DNA from: Amblyomma americanum
Lineage: Eukaryota; Arthropoda; Arachnida; Ixodida; Ixodidae
DNA: 64,000 nucleotides
Direction of reading: 5' to 3'
NCBI RefSeq assembly: GCF_052857255.1
Contig: NC_135498.1
Coordinates: 91,272,757 to 91,336,756, forward strand
Each line of letters begins with the position of its first letter. Position 1 is the stretch's first letter. The translations under genes and the position numbers were made by a program. The notes under the pieces were generated by a model. It ran no database searches. It was not told where the DNA came from and saw only the letters and a program-made list of their open reading frames with translations. Positions 1 to 11,165 of the stretch are shown piece after piece.

Positions 1-2915
1 GCAGCCGTCCGTCAATTGTCATCCCCCGCGTGACTGTTGAAAGCAACGCTCCGACCGGCGATCAGATGGAAGACTCGGCCACGTGGTGCCGCCGTTGTTG
101 CCGCTGCTTTTGCCAGTCCAGGCAGCAGCGTTTCTTCAGAAGACTCATTCGCCTTCACATTGGTCTTCTTCAAAATTCTGGTCGAGGGAGTCCGCTTCTT
201 AATCCGCTTGGGCTGGAAGGCACGACGGGCATAACAGCCCCAGCTGGCCGGGCACGTAGCGACAACTGGCGCTCTCTAGGCGTACTGTGCATGCTCAATG
301 GCGCACCAGCGAAGCGGATCATGGTAGCGGATTGCAGATCGCGCTATGCTGCAACTCTGCTCTGCGAGACCAAGGTCCGATGTCCTGGTGCACGAGATTT
401 CCCCGCAAGCGCGCGTCGTCGTCGTCGACCTGAACACGTAGTCATTTCATCGTCCTTTAAGGGTTTAGGATTCGTACGTAGCACCCTTCTTCACCCCCCC
501 CCCCCCCCCCCCATGCGCGGTGTAGCGGACGCGGACTGTGGCTGCAACGGTGCGATCTCGTACTTCACGTAGGTCACATGGCGTGTAACACGTAAGGACA
601 CATAGAGCGCGTCAGTTTTTGACTGAGGCCCAAACGGTGGGACGCAACTAAAAGAAACACCAGGAGCCCCGAGGGTCGGTCGCACCGCGCTGACGGCAGT
701 CATCACGGCGTTTATGAGAAAGGCAGTCGGGACATATCCGGTAAGCACGCTCATGCGCTGGGGTCTTTGTTAATTCGGTATATTCAAGGCGTTGAAACCG
801 CGTGGGGCCGAAGGAATGCTGTTAAAGACAGTCTTAGTGCCGACCCGGGTCTCTTACGAAACGGCTGTCCCTCTTGGCTGAGGTCGCAGCGATATCCTAC
901 CAGCTTTCAGCGATCAAGTATGCAAGCAATAAAAACAACAGGACCCTAAAAGAACTCCTGTTCACAGAGAGGCTGCAACAGGCATATACATCACCGATAG
1001 CAATATTGATGGGCATATCCAGACTCTCCATCGGTTGTAATGAACACGTGTCCTTGGTATTTTATTAGTCTCTGCCTCGTGCATGATTTCTTTGCGTTCG
1101 TTTCTTGTTATGTTAAAGACGCTTAGAAGTGCCATATTTTCACGAAATAAATCAAGTTGGAAGTCCTGAACTTTGTGTGCGCGTCTTTGTGTTCTTTCTC
1201 GTCCCATCTTCTTCATGCAGTTTCATATTTGCTAAACGGTATAATAAACCACACCGCCCAATATATCCATAGGTTCGGGAACGTTAAGCTAAAAGCTTTA
1301 CATTTATATTCAATAAATATGGTAGTCATGAATCATCCGCACAGCTTCTGCAAAAAGCCATCCACTGTGCGATCTAGACACGAGGCGAATTGCTGGGCAT
1401 TAAGTTTATTTTCCTGCTCCTGAATGACAACGCCAAACTTTATAAGATCAGATATCTGCTTGAGCAAAGTACACACCTCATTAGAAGGAAACTTGCAAAG
1501 CATCTTACGGAACAGAGGCTCCATGATAACACATTCAAATTTTTTTCCCGCATGTGACCAGTGGAATTCGCTGCTTTCGACATCGCAAACTGGTTGTCAC
1601 CCAGAACATTTTTGTCGCACTTGGTAAAGTATTTTGAAAATTCTTGACATCTTTGTCACTATGCGCGGTTTACTGGGCTCTTTTGTAAATCAGTGAAAAG
1701 GCTGCTTCTATTCATGTGGGAGACCTAAGGCCCCGTCGGTGAAAGCTCCGCAGGACTTTTAAAGAAAGTTGTTACCAACCAGCCAACCAATTCATGTGAA
1801 CGTAATCCTCTTACAGCGTTGAATTGAGGTCAAGTGTGCATCAAATAAGAAAATAAAAATATCCAATAAAAAGGATACTACATAGTTAGCGCCTCACATA
1901 ATATTGTCGATTCCATGTTCACCTTTTCCTGACATTCCGTAACAACAGCAGCGTACTACTGAAAACAATTGTTCAATAATCATTTCGGAAGCGTTACTGC
2001 GACTTCCTGAATCGAAACGAAAAGTACCATTGCATGTTGGCTTTATTGCTCATGCACGTAACATCGAAACTACACATGCAGTTGTAAAATAAGTTCAAGA
2101 CAGTGTTTATTCGACCCACAATATATCGTACGCTTTATTAAGTTCGTACAATTCTCACAGATTGGCTAAGCGGAAATGATAAGCACAAACAAATGTTTTG
2201 GTAAGCAGAACTCGCGTTCTGAGTACTGATGTGACTACGAGCGAGTATTTGTTGCGATGGCATGCCATTGTCCTATTGAACTCATATGAAACTTTCCCTG
2301 CTAGTGATTAATAAACTTCACTCCTACCGTAGATTATGAAAAATTGAAAAAATAGGCGACCACTGCCGCGATCCTAGCGCCGTCCACTGCGGCAATTAGA
2401 ATAAGCTCTTCAATTCACTTCGCAACCGTTCCTCTTGGTTTGTCATCACGGTACAGTCAGTACATGTATATAGGCAGAACTTCAGGAGTGATGGGCTCTC
2501 TCTCCGGCAGCGTCAGACAAAACAAGAGAAAATAAAAAAAGCTCCCGTCTTCTCCACTTCTGTGTCTCCATCCCTTTTCTTTCGTCCTGCTCGTAGATGA
2601 CAAGCGATTAAAGAGGTGCAATCACTGGCGGTTGATTATGCCCTCTATTGTGGGATCGGATGGTGTAGGAAGTTGACACCCTTCCGACTGACTGCAGCGT
2701 TTCATTGACCTGACTGCTGCCCGCCTATTCCCGCACAGCACGGGTGAACAGGGCAGCGAGGCTTAGTTCGTGCATACTGGATACATTCGCTTTCGACAGT
2801 GTATCCATTTGCGCACCATGAGAGTCGGCCCCGTAATTGGGCCTCGGTTGATTAGGCGCAGCCTGTGTGCAGACTCAATACACGCTACACTAGCACGCGG
2901 GCTCCTTTTGTCTTT
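1..2915. other. No recognisable gene
   Basis: Contains a C19 tract (494-512) and AT-rich DNA at about 1,070-2,350. Short frames exist but none has family motifs or believable splice partners. A minus frame at 12-275 is discussed under rejected items. Confidence 0.5.
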
Positions 2916-3131
2916 CGCGTTTCGATGGAGGCAAAACAGAAAGGCGCTCGTGTGCTGTGCGATGTCAGTGCACGTTATAGGAGGTCGAAATCATTCCGGA
3001 GCGCTCCACTGCGGCATCTCTTCCTTCCTTTTTTCTCTCAGGGCCTCCTTTACCCCTCCCCTTACGGCGCGGTTCAGGTGTCCGCCGATTTGTCAGATAC
3101 TGCGCCATATCCTTTCCCCAAAAACCAATTT
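2916..3131 (+). mobile_element. Ruka-type SINE, headless copy
   Basis: Starts in the body (GCGTTTCGATGGAGGCAAAAC) and runs to TTTCCCCAAAAACCAATT. The tRNA-like head is missing. Confidence 0.8.
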
Positions 3132-3186
3132 TCGATTTTCTCCATCGTCAGGTGGCCAATTAACCTTTGCCTGTTGATTGCAGCTT

Positions 3187-3497
3187 GTCGCGGTGGCTCG
3201 GTGCTCGGAGCCCTCGGCTACTGATCCGGAGTTCAAGCGTTCGAACCCGACCGCAGCGGCTGCGTTTTTATGTAGGCAAAACGCTAAGGCGCCCGTGTGC
3301 TGTGCGATGTCAGTTCACGTTAAAGGTCTCAAGGTGGTCGAAATTATTCAGGAGCCCTCCACTACGGTACCTCTTTCTTCCTTTCTTCTTTCGCTCCCTC
3401 CTTTCCCCCTTCCCTTACGACGCGGTTCAGGTGTCCAACGATATATGAGACAGATACTGCGCCACTTCCTTTCCCCAAAAACCAATTATTATTATTA
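3187..3497 (+). mobile_element. Ruka-type SINE, full length (part of a duplicated segment)
   Basis: Head with A box (GGTGGCTCGGTGCTCGGAG, diverged) and B box GTTCGAACCC, body, and tail CCAATTATTATTATTA. Together with the following minus-strand head and downstream DNA it is repeated at 19683-20275. Confidence 0.85.
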
Positions 3498-3509
3498 CAC
3501 AGGCTCTTT

Positions 3510-3612
3510 TTGCGTTTCGCCTCCATCGAAATGAGACCGCCACGGTCCGGTTCGAACACGGGTATTGCGGATCAGTAGCCGAGCGTCCTAACCACTGAGC
3601 AACCGCAGCAGG
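3510..3612 (-). mobile_element. Ruka-type SINE, head only
   Basis: Minus-strand head with B box GGTTCGAACAC and A-box region CTCAGTGGTTAGGACGC; the body is cut at 3510. The same junction occurs at about 20000-20118. Confidence 0.75.
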
Positions 3613-3862
3613 TATCATATTCGGCATTTAGAAAACAAAGCGTACACGCTGTTTGAGAATCTATTTTTTGGAAAGGACCTCGACAGAGAAGATTCCTGGG
3701 GTTACAAGCAAGGTGAGAACATTTCTGGATATCACATCCCTTACGGCGCGATTCAGGTGTCCAACGATATATGAGACAGATACTGCGCCATTTCCATTCC
3801 ACCAAAAAACAATTATTATTATTATATCACAAAACCACAGAAAGAGGCACTAAAAATGAAAT
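3612..3862 (+). repeat. Segmental duplication partner of 20118-20275
   Basis: The stretch ATTTAGAAAACAAAGCG...GACCTCGACAGAGAAGA...GGGGTTACAA is shared with 20129-20215. The match is interrupted at about 3736-3827 by an extra plus-strand SINE 3' tail, then resumes with CACAAAACCACAGAAAGAGGCACTA. Confidence 0.75.
3740..3821 (+). mobile_element. Ruka-type SINE, 3' tail fragment
   Basis: Only the last ~80 bp (CTTACGGCGCGATTCAGGTGTCC... to ATTATTATTATAT). It sits inside the duplicated segment at 3.6-3.86 kb and is absent from the partner copy at 20.2 kb, so it arrived after the duplication. Confidence 0.75.
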
Positions 3863-3865
3863 TCA

Positions 3866-4095
3866 ATTGTTTTTTTCTGGAAAGGAGATGGCGCAGTATC
3901 TGTCTCACGTCTCGGCCGACACCTGAACCGTGCCGTGAGGGAAGGAATAAAGGAGGGAGTGAAAGAAGAAGGGAAGAAAGAGGTGCCATAGTGGAGGGCT
4001 CCGAAATAATTTCCGCCACCTGGGGATTTTTAATGTGCACTGACATCACACAGCACACGGGCGCCTTTGCGTTTCTCCTCCATCGAAATGGGGCC
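3866..4095 (-). mobile_element. Ruka-type SINE, head-truncated
   Basis: Tail at 3866 (TTTTTTCTGGAAAGGAGATGG), body to CCTCCATCGAAATGGGGCCG. The tRNA-like head is missing. Confidence 0.8.
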
Positions 4096-4177
4096 GCCGA
4101 AAAAGCACTGCAGTACTTGAATAAAATCAAGTTTTTTCCTTCCTTTCCTTCCTATGGAAAAGAAATGTATTATCATA

Positions 4178-4356
4178 GTAACTGTCTCACATCTCGGTGG
4201 ACGCCTCAACCGCGCCGTAAGGGAAGGGATAAAGGAGGAGTGAGAGAGAGAAAGAAAGAAGGAAAAGAAGGAAGAAAGAAAGATAAAGGAAATAAAGAAC
4301 GAAAGAAAGAAGGTAAGAAAGCGAGAAATAAGTAGAGAAAGAAAGGAAGGAAGGAA

Positions 4357-4394
<38 letters not shown>

Positions 4395-4425
4395 AATAAA
4401 GAAAAAGGAAAGAAAGAAAGGACCT
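4178..4425 (-). repeat. SINE tail fragment running into a (GAAA)n/(GGAA)n microsatellite
   Basis: A minus-strand SINE 3' piece (about 4181-4250) whose AGGAGGGAGTGAAAGAAGAAAGG segment has expanded into about 180 bp of GAAA/GGAA repeats with a pure GAAA run near 4358-4395. The internal A/G-rich part of the SINE body appears to be the seed of the microsatellite. Confidence 0.8.
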
Positions 4426-4479
4426 TAACCGAGATCACAGCCCGCTTCTTTCTTTTCAAGATATTATACTGAGCACTAT

Positions 4480-4890
4480 CGTGCCGAACACCAACGCTAC
4501 CCGGTACCCCTGAAGGGACTGGGTAAAGCTAGCGAACTTACTCTCCTTAGGCTGTTTACAAACACACCGCTGTGACCGGCGGTTCTCAAGCACTTTGACT
4601 CTTCTTTTGACGGCCGCTGCTCATTCTGTGGGGAGGTGGCCGACACCATTCGCATGATTTGGGCATGCAGGCAAAATTTTTCTCTCTCCCCCCCCCCCCC
4701 CCCATCACCCCTTCCTCTAGCCGGGAGGCCTGGGAGGCGGCTCTGCTCGGCTGCCAGGAACTATCGGCCCAACAGGCCCTGGTTCGGCGGACCTGCGCAG
4801 CGGTCAGGACCAACGGGATCCCGGTCTCAGGGACTCCGCCTTGTATTGTGAAGGGCGAGACCCACTAGGGGCATCTCCCTTTAAATTTCT
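4480..4890 (+). pseudogene. RNase-H-type LINE C-terminus and 3' region
   Basis: The plus strand encodes PAVLKHFDSSFDGRCSFCGE...TIRMIWACR. After a C16 run it continues with AGRPGRR-like and REAWEAALLGCQELSAQQAL...ETH then a stop, with frames shifting at the homopolymer. It is homologous to the C-terminus of the LINE at 22.7 kb (C-x2-C zinc motif, then the WE-L-L helical tail) and to the piece at 18.4 kb. Confidence 0.65.
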
Positions 4891-6098
4891 AGATTCCATG
4901 CGTGTTTAGTTTACGGTTCGCAATTCACTTTTCCTTTTTGTTTGGGTGATATGCTTTTGTATTTTTCTTTAGCTTTTTCTTGTATATTGTAATGGTGTTC
5001 ACAGGCAATGCACCAACTTGGACTGTCGGCGCTCTTCTGGGCTCGAAACACCATCATACGCTTCGTCTTCATTTGCTCCCATGTCCCTATTCGTCTTCAC
5101 CGTCGTTGAAGTGTCCGCCAGGGTAAGGGGGTTTGGGGGGGGGGGGGGGGGGGAGGCCGTATGCGTCTGCGGAGCGTCCTGCGAGATGGAACACGTCCAA
5201 CACAACGCTCACTAACTGCCACGCTCTATTGCAGCCTTTACTTTAAGGGAGGCTGAAACGGTTTTCAAATCGCATGAAACGCTGTGGTCAGGAAGGACCT
5301 TGTAAATCATGTGCGTAAACTTTTTCCGGATTCTGTCTGCTGCAATCGCTTCTTAAAAACCCGCCGCCGGCACGCCCTCGTTGCTTCCGGAAGCGTGGGG
5401 TGGGGGGACGGCCGAGAGGGAGAACTGGCTGAAGTGACGCCATTCACGGAGAGTCGGTCGGCCGTCCGGCTGCGCTTGCTTCGCTGCAGCCCGCGCTTTG
5501 GCGAACCACAGATCAACGTAATCTTCTGCCAGTGCCGTTTACTTTCTCTCGTTCGGGCGTTCCGTGTAATGCTTGAAGCTTGTATATAAACCAGTTTTGG
5601 CATGGTACTTCTTTCGAACAGTGCTCAGCCCACAGCTTGGAAGAATCCGTCGGTTGTCCTCCCCCAGCCTCTTCCATGTTAACCAGACAATCTAGTGGTA
5701 TGCAGCATGCCGAAACTTCCTGCACAAAATATGCGCGTCAATATTTCTCTTTTCGTTGTATTACTTCCTTACCTGTTTATAAACTCTTTGCCTTTTCCAG
5801 CTGCTTCACATCCATGCTGAGATAAGGCCACTTCCAGCGCTGTTTTTAAGGCACACAGTTTTGAACTCTTTTGAACTCGTTATGCACTGTGTGCTTTTTT
5901 GCTTTTTTCCTGATTGATTGCACCTCTTGGCAGCACAAGCAATTCTCTTAATCTTTCATCAGCGTGTAGCAAACGCAGCTGCACCTAACTGAACAAAAAA
6001 GCAATTATATTAGCCTAGTATACTTGAGCAAAGCAAACATTTGCATTCATGAGCTTTGTTCATGGCTAACGATCGACAATGCCGCCAGAATTTATACC
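4891..6098. other. No recognisable gene
   Basis: Contains a G19 tract at 5135 and a GC-rich stretch at 5,380-5,520 with two overlapping antisense frames of about 100 codons. Neither shows a domain. Confidence 0.5.
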
Positions 6099-6797
6099 AA
6101 TTTGTCCTTGAGTCAGAACGGCACAGTTGTCGAGCCGCGGTACGCATACATGTATATCATCGACAATTAATTCTGCTGATTATAATAATAATAATAATAT
6201 TAATAATAATAATTGGTTTTGAGGGAAAGGAAATGGTGCAGTATGTGTCTTATATATCGTTGGACAGCTGAACAGCGCCGTAAAAGAAAGGATAAAGGAG
6301 GGAGTGAATGAAGAAAGGAAGAAAGAGGTGCCGTAGTGAAGGGCTCCGGAATAATAATAATGGTTTTTTGGGGAAAGGAAATGGCGCAGTATCTGTCTCA
6401 CATATCGTTGGACACCTGAACCGCGCCGTAAGGGAAAGGATAAAGGAGGGAGTGAAAGAAGAAAGGAAGAATAGGTACCGTAGTGGAGGGCTCCGGAATA
6501 ATTTCGACCACCTGGGGATCTTTAACGTGCACTGACATCGCACAGCACACGGGCGCCTTAGCTTTTTTCCTCCATAAAAACGCAGCCGCCGCGGTCGGGT
6601 TCGAACCCGGGAACTCCGGATCAGTAGTCGAGCGCCCTAACCACTGAGCCACCGCGGCGGGGCAAAAGGGCTCCGGAATAATTTCGACCACCTGGGGATC
6701 TTTAACGTGCTAATTTGTCCTTGGGTCAGAACGGCAAAGTTGTCGAGCCGCGGTACCCATACATGTATATCATCCACAAGTAATTCTGCTGGTTATC
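6099..6797. repeat. SINE cluster between ~85-bp direct repeats
   Basis: AATTTGTCCTTGAGTCAGAACGG...ATTCTGCTGATTAT at 6099-6183 recurs with few changes at 6713-6797. Between them lie SINE copies at 6211-6352 (tail part, minus), 6356-6660 (full, minus, ending CCGCGGCGG) and 6661-6711 (a short second copy of the body, minus). 85 bp is far too long for a target duplication, so this is a local tandem duplication that included part of a SINE. Confidence 0.75.
6356..6660 (-). mobile_element. Ruka-type SINE, full length
   Basis: Tail GGTTTTTTGGGGAAAGGAAATGG at left, body, head with GTTCGAACCC B box and CACTGAGCCACCGCGGCGG end. One of the cleanest copies in the window. Confidence 0.9.
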
Positions 6798-6952
6798 TCG
6801 ATACGCAACCGCAGCAACTACATCTCGCAGCCCACTAGTCTTGGTGAGCAGCACTGCGAGCTCCGAAACTCCGCCATAATTATTGTTTAAAAGCGTGTTC
6901 GGCATACAAAGCAAAAAGACAAACAACGCACGTGGGTAAGTGCATAATAATA

Positions 6953-7190
6953 AACAATTGGTTTTTGGGGAAAGGAAACGGCCCAGTATCTGTCTCATAT
7001 ATCGTTGGACACCTGAACCGCACCGTAAGGGAAGGGATAAAGGAGGGAGTGAAAGAAGAAAGGAAGGAAGAGGTGCCGTAGTGGAGGGCTCCGGAATAAT
7101 TTCGACCACCTGGGGATCTTTAACGTGCACTGACATCGCACAGCAGACGGGCGCCTTCGCGTTTTTCCTCATTAAAAACGAAGCCGTCGG
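6953..7190 (-). mobile_element. Ruka-type SINE, head-truncated
   Basis: From CAATTGGTTTTTGGGG to CCTCATTAAAAACGAAGCCGTCGG. The head after the GCCG segment is gone. Confidence 0.85.
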
Positions 7191-7679
7191 AAAAAAGCGC
7201 AGAAATTTCATGATTGAACAGTAGCCCGAACATGCGGCAGAAAAAAAGCGCACACGGGAGCTTCCTCCCGGTCCCCTCGTCTCTTCGCGCTGCAGTACAG
7301 CAGTGCACCCACTCAGACTCATCCAGTTTGGCATTCTCTTGTAGTTCTAAAAGGCCTTCGGGAGTAATAAGGCAAGTAACTATAGATGAATGAACAAACA
7401 AATGGTTTACCTCGCGCGACTCGTGTAAGCGTGCCGGTGACCTGACTTAGATCATGTTCACAGGCATTACAAGAAGTTGGTCAAGAGAAAAAAACAGCGA
7501 AAAAAAAAAGATGCAGGACCAGGAGAAGACGCACACTGACTGTCGCCGGAAAGAAGTTGGTGGCCAGGCTTTTACGCAGCAGCGGTACACAACAACGATT
7601 CGGCGCAAGTATTGCCACTTGCACATGCGCCTACACAAAAGATATGCACGCGCATGCAGCTACGCAAAACATACGTATC

Positions 7680-7898
7680 AGTCGAGATTTGGTTTTCGTG
7701 TTCCCCTGGTAGGACGCGAAAGGCCCATACTGGGTTAACGAAATTTGCGGCTTGCAGACGCCGCCATGCGGTCGCTTCTATATTACTCAGCTTCTTATCC
7801 GGCGGCGGCACCAGTTTTCTGTTTAGTCTGTAGTTCTCAACGATTTCGGAATAGGTTTGCGCGCGCTCGTCCAGGTTCCGACAGTCCGGCGGTTCCAC
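7680..7898 (-). pseudogene. LINE fragment before the C-terminal zinc motif
   Basis: The minus strand encodes RAQTYSEIVENYRLNRKLVPP, PPDKKLSN, EATAWRRLQAANFVNPVWAF, a conserved pattern (Y..I...Y...R...PPP...L.. EA..WR.LQ...F.NP) just upstream of the zinc motif in tick RNase-H LINEs. Only this part remains on this strand. The complementary 3' part is found in the opposite orientation immediately to the right. Confidence 0.6.
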
Positions 7899-8182
7899 GG
7901 TTACCTGGAAGCAGAGAATATGGGAATGCGCTGACTACCCCGGAGTCGACGAAGATATTGATAGCAGAGAAATCTGGGAAGCTCTGCTCCGCAGCTAAGA
8001 ACCCGCTCGGCAGAAACAAGCCAATCCGCCTGGCGGCTGAGGCCGTGAAGAGATAAAATCTCTTTTTTAGCCTTTAATCACGGAGGTTGCGGCCCCCGCC
8101 CTCCCGGCCTGCGTGCCGGGGGCTGTGAGCAGTAAGGGGTCTCCATTACCGGTGAAAATAAAAGCTGTCATCCATCCATCCT
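7890..8182 (+). mobile_element. LINE 3' end, opposite orientation to its neighbour
   Basis: Plus strand: REIWEALLRS-type helical tail, ..RLAAEAVKR then TAA, a GC-rich 3' UTR, then AAAATAAAAGCTGTCATCCATCCATCC. The AATAAA followed by (CATC)n is a typical 3' end for this LINE group. The junction with the minus-strand fragment suggests an inversion during or after insertion. Confidence 0.6.
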
Positions 8183-8604
8183 TCGATGGATTTGACGAAC
8201 AAAGAAAAAGTAATCTCGTGCAGAATACATAGATGCAGAAGTTGTGCTAGATTCACTTAAAGAAAAATTGTGTCACACCTATAAGTGCTGCCGTTTTCGT
8301 CAAAGAACTTGTCGGCAGTGTCATCGCTATCATTCGTCTCCTCTCATATAAGGGTTGTTGGGCTTGATGCTCGAAATTTCAATGAAGGTAATGCGCATAC
8401 CAGACGACACGAAGAGAGAAGACACGACAGGACGAGCGCCTGTGTTAGACCCTCTCATGAGTTTGACTATCCCCGTGCTGACGTCACGCGAACTACGTGC
8501 CAACCTCCTCGGGTCAAACCGATCTTGCACACACAAAATAAGATTAGACGCCAGCTCCTCCGCGTCATTTTTAACTTTTCCCTTGTAACTTTTCCCTTGT
8601 GCTG

Positions 8605-8861
8605 CAGAACCCGACCGCGGCGGCTGCGTTTTTATGGAGGAAAAACGCTAAGGCGCCCGTCTGCTGTGCGATGTCAGTGCACGTTAAAGATCCCCAGGTG
8701 GTCGAAATTATTCCGGAGCCCTCCACTACGGCACCTAATTCTTCCTTTCTTCTTTCACTCCCTCTCTTATCCCTTCCCTTACGGCGCGGTTCAGGTGTCC
8801 AACGATATACGAGACAGATACTGCGCCATTTCCTTTCCCCAAAAAACCAATTATTATTATT
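8605..8861 (+). mobile_element. Ruka-type SINE lacking the first half of the head
   Basis: Begins inside the B box (GAACCCGACCGCGGCGGC) and runs through body and tail to CCAATTATTATTATTA. Confidence 0.85.
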
Positions 8862-9106
8862 AATTGTGCTTCAGTGTTTACTGCCCTGTTAAACGAACTT
8901 GCACGAACAAGCCCACCTACCCAAGCTTCTACGATAAAGTTTCCGTTCTTGCGGTGACGGGACACGATCACTTCCTTCCCGAAAGAACAGATAATGACTA
9001 TGAGGCACACCGCTTCAATGATAAAATTGTTATTTATTTCCCGGATGCTAAAAAATGACTAAAGGGGTGAGGCAACGTCACATCGGTCGCTTGTCAACGT
9101 CGGCTC

Positions 9107-9420
9107 CTACTTGTCGCTCGGAACTAGAAAGTAGTCGAACAAGTCGGCCAAGTCAAAATCGCCACCTCCGAAGGCATTTAAGAAGGCATCATCCTCACTG
9201 ACTTCGCCGAAATCAAACTGAGGCGGTCTAGGAGAGCTCTCACGCGTTCGCGGAAAGCCAGAAGACGCCCTTTCCAACTGGGACGTCGTTTAATTTCCGG
9301 CAGATTAGTGTCCATTGCTTCGTCGTCTGCTCCCGCTTGTCTGTCCTCCTTGGCTGGGTCGTCTGCGCTCGGTGCTCCGTCTTCGGCTCCCCATGCAAAA
9401 CGCTTCCCCGCCTCGTGGGT
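9107..9420 (-). pseudogene. 3' end of an unrecognised acidic-tailed gene (frame broken once)
   Basis: The minus strand is open in one frame from 9420 (EAGKRFAWGAEDGAPSADDP..., then EAMDTNLPEIKRRPSWKGRL) and then in the next frame (RPPQFDFGEVSEDDAFLNAF, FDLADLFDYF) to a TAG at 9107-9109. The two join with one 1-bp shift near 9245. An AATAAA lies 70 bp past the stop (9033-9038, minus strand). The composition is protein-like, with Asp/Glu/Ala-rich stretches and an aromatic acidic C-terminus. The upstream border at 9421 is an in-frame TGA. I do not recognise the family. Either a recent pseudogene, a sequencing indel, or an exon junction I cannot resolve. Confidence 0.35.
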
Positions 9421-10940
9421 TCACTGCGATGGCGTCTTGAGGCTCCTATCCACTGTCGCGTACGCATAGCACACAAGGACAGTCAGCAGCGGCCCGTATT
9501 CGGTGCAAACCGGCCGCAGGCTGGTTTCGAACGCGGTCCATGTCTTCGTAGTCGTCGGCTTGGAAGAAGTCCCCCCGCGGCTGTCCACGACGAGGGGCCG
9601 GTCGTTCGTCACGGTAGTTTCCCAGCAGACCCCACAGTCCACCCCCCCCCCCCCCCCCCGGGGGCTCCAACGGCTGATTTCCATTGCATGTGGCGTTCGG
9701 ATAGGTCATGGCGATCCGCTCGTCCTTGCGGACGGCGATCTTCAGCAGCAGCCGCCGCAGGAACGAGTGCACGTCACGCTGCTTATTCGACAGTTCTGAC
9801 TACTTGTGGTACGAAAGAAGAAGAAGGGAGACATTCCGGTGCTTTCAATAACCAGGTTTTCGAATGCGGCCACCTGCGCGTGAACGATGTCGAAGCGTCG
9901 TGTGATACTACCGTCCAAAGTGGGTGTAGACAAGAGTGCTACCGAAACATAGTCATGACTGACCTGCAAAAAAACCACGTGTCCTTGCTGTAACTTTGAA
10001 CAGCATGTGCTTAAAGCCACCGCGTGGCAGTTCCCGTAGGAAGCCTCAGGCATCTGCTTTTAAGAAGGGAACGGCTGATTTTGGTACGAACCGAAAAACG
10101 TTTTCTTACCCCCCCCCCCCCCCCCATGGGCTCATTCTGCTAAGTCCAATAGGCCATGGCACTAGTATTCAGTTCAGGGTAAATTTTTGAGGCAGGCTGG
10201 AAACAAAATAAACACAGAAACACACTGATTACGAAAAAAAATTGGCGGTGGCTTAGCTCAGCCAGGCCAGGACATGCGTTACTATGTGCTTACTCCGCCG
10301 ATGGCAGAGGTTCAAGCCGCCAGGCCACTGGCTCAAAGGCACTCCCACGCGTTGGTTGACTCCTCCTACCTTCAGCGTTTAGTTTTCTTTAAAAAAAGGC
10401 GGGAGCCGGGACATTTAATCCGATTTAAATTAGGGTAATCCGCCGCACAGCACAAGATTTCGAAGTTTCTAAGAATGCTCCAAGCAATTATTATGAAAAA
10501 ACCAACCAATTCTAAGAGTGCTCGGAGACTCTAGACGAGACACCGCGATGAAAGGACGAGTTCAGATTCCTCTTCAGTTCACCTCTAAGACATTGTGTGT
10601 ACACCAGGTGAAGGGAAGCAAATGGATACAAGGACAAAGAGCACAACATGCCTGGCTACGTTAATCGCAGAGCTCCTAAATGTTATGAAATGAACGCCTT
10701 GTCAATAGACACAAAACTGCACCACATAATTGGTACCTTGGACGCACTGAAAATTCTGGCAGTGGAAGATGGTAGAAAGAGACTTCGAAATGTTGGTCGG
10801 CCCATCCCTTATAACGCACACTACACTTCCTAAAATTACAAGCAACCCTTTCCGGTGAAGCAGCACTGTTAGATTAGAAGCCTACGGCGCCACTGGCTCG
10901 TTTCCTCGTTTCCACCGGGAGGTGCTGTTTTAAATTATTT
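9421..10940. other. Unassigned GC-rich then repeat-derived DNA
   Basis: At 9,421-9,770 a GC-rich stretch with antisense frames on both strands and a C18 tract may contain further exons of the gene ending at 9,107, but none is convincing. At 10,240-10,450 is a diverged repeat (CTCCGCCGATGGC...GACTCCTCC) also seen reversed at 32,930-33,010 and forward at 33,680-33,750. Confidence 0.4.
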
Positions 10941-11165
10941 GACCGCCGCGGTGTCCAAGTGGTTATGGTGGTCTGCGTGCTGCTCACCCGAAAGACGCCG
11001 GTTCAATCCCGGCCGCGGTACACGCATTTCAATGGAGGTGAAATGCTGTACAATGAGATGCCAGTGAAAGTTAGACTTCCAGGTGGTCAAAAATTTCCGG
11101 AGCTCTCTACTACGGTGTCCCTCATATACTGAGCTGCTTTGAGATGTTAAAACCCGAAAATTACT
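10941..11165 (+). mobile_element. Second tRNA-derived SINE family, copy 1
   Basis: Head GCCGCGGTGTCCAAGTGGTTA... with a B box GGTTCAATCCCGGCCGCGG. The body shares GATGCCAGTGAAAGTTAGA..CCAGGTGGTCAAAAATTTCCGGAGC with Ruka-type SINEs. The 3' part is different (CTCATATACTGAGCTGCTTTGAGATGTTAAAACCC). A distinct family or subfamily with shared core. Confidence 0.7.

Noticed and set aside
12..275. Open minus-strand frame of 88 codons with a basic stretch (RRAFQPKRIKKRTPSTRILKK)
   Set aside because: The plus strand is open in the same codon phase over the same GC-rich DNA, no family is recognised, and the window ends before any neighbouring exon or poly(A) signal could be seen.
9337..9993. 218-codon plus-strand frame
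   Set aside because: It reads through the C18 tract as polyproline and overlaps antisense frames. The better-supported coding signal here is on the minus strand, ending at 9107.
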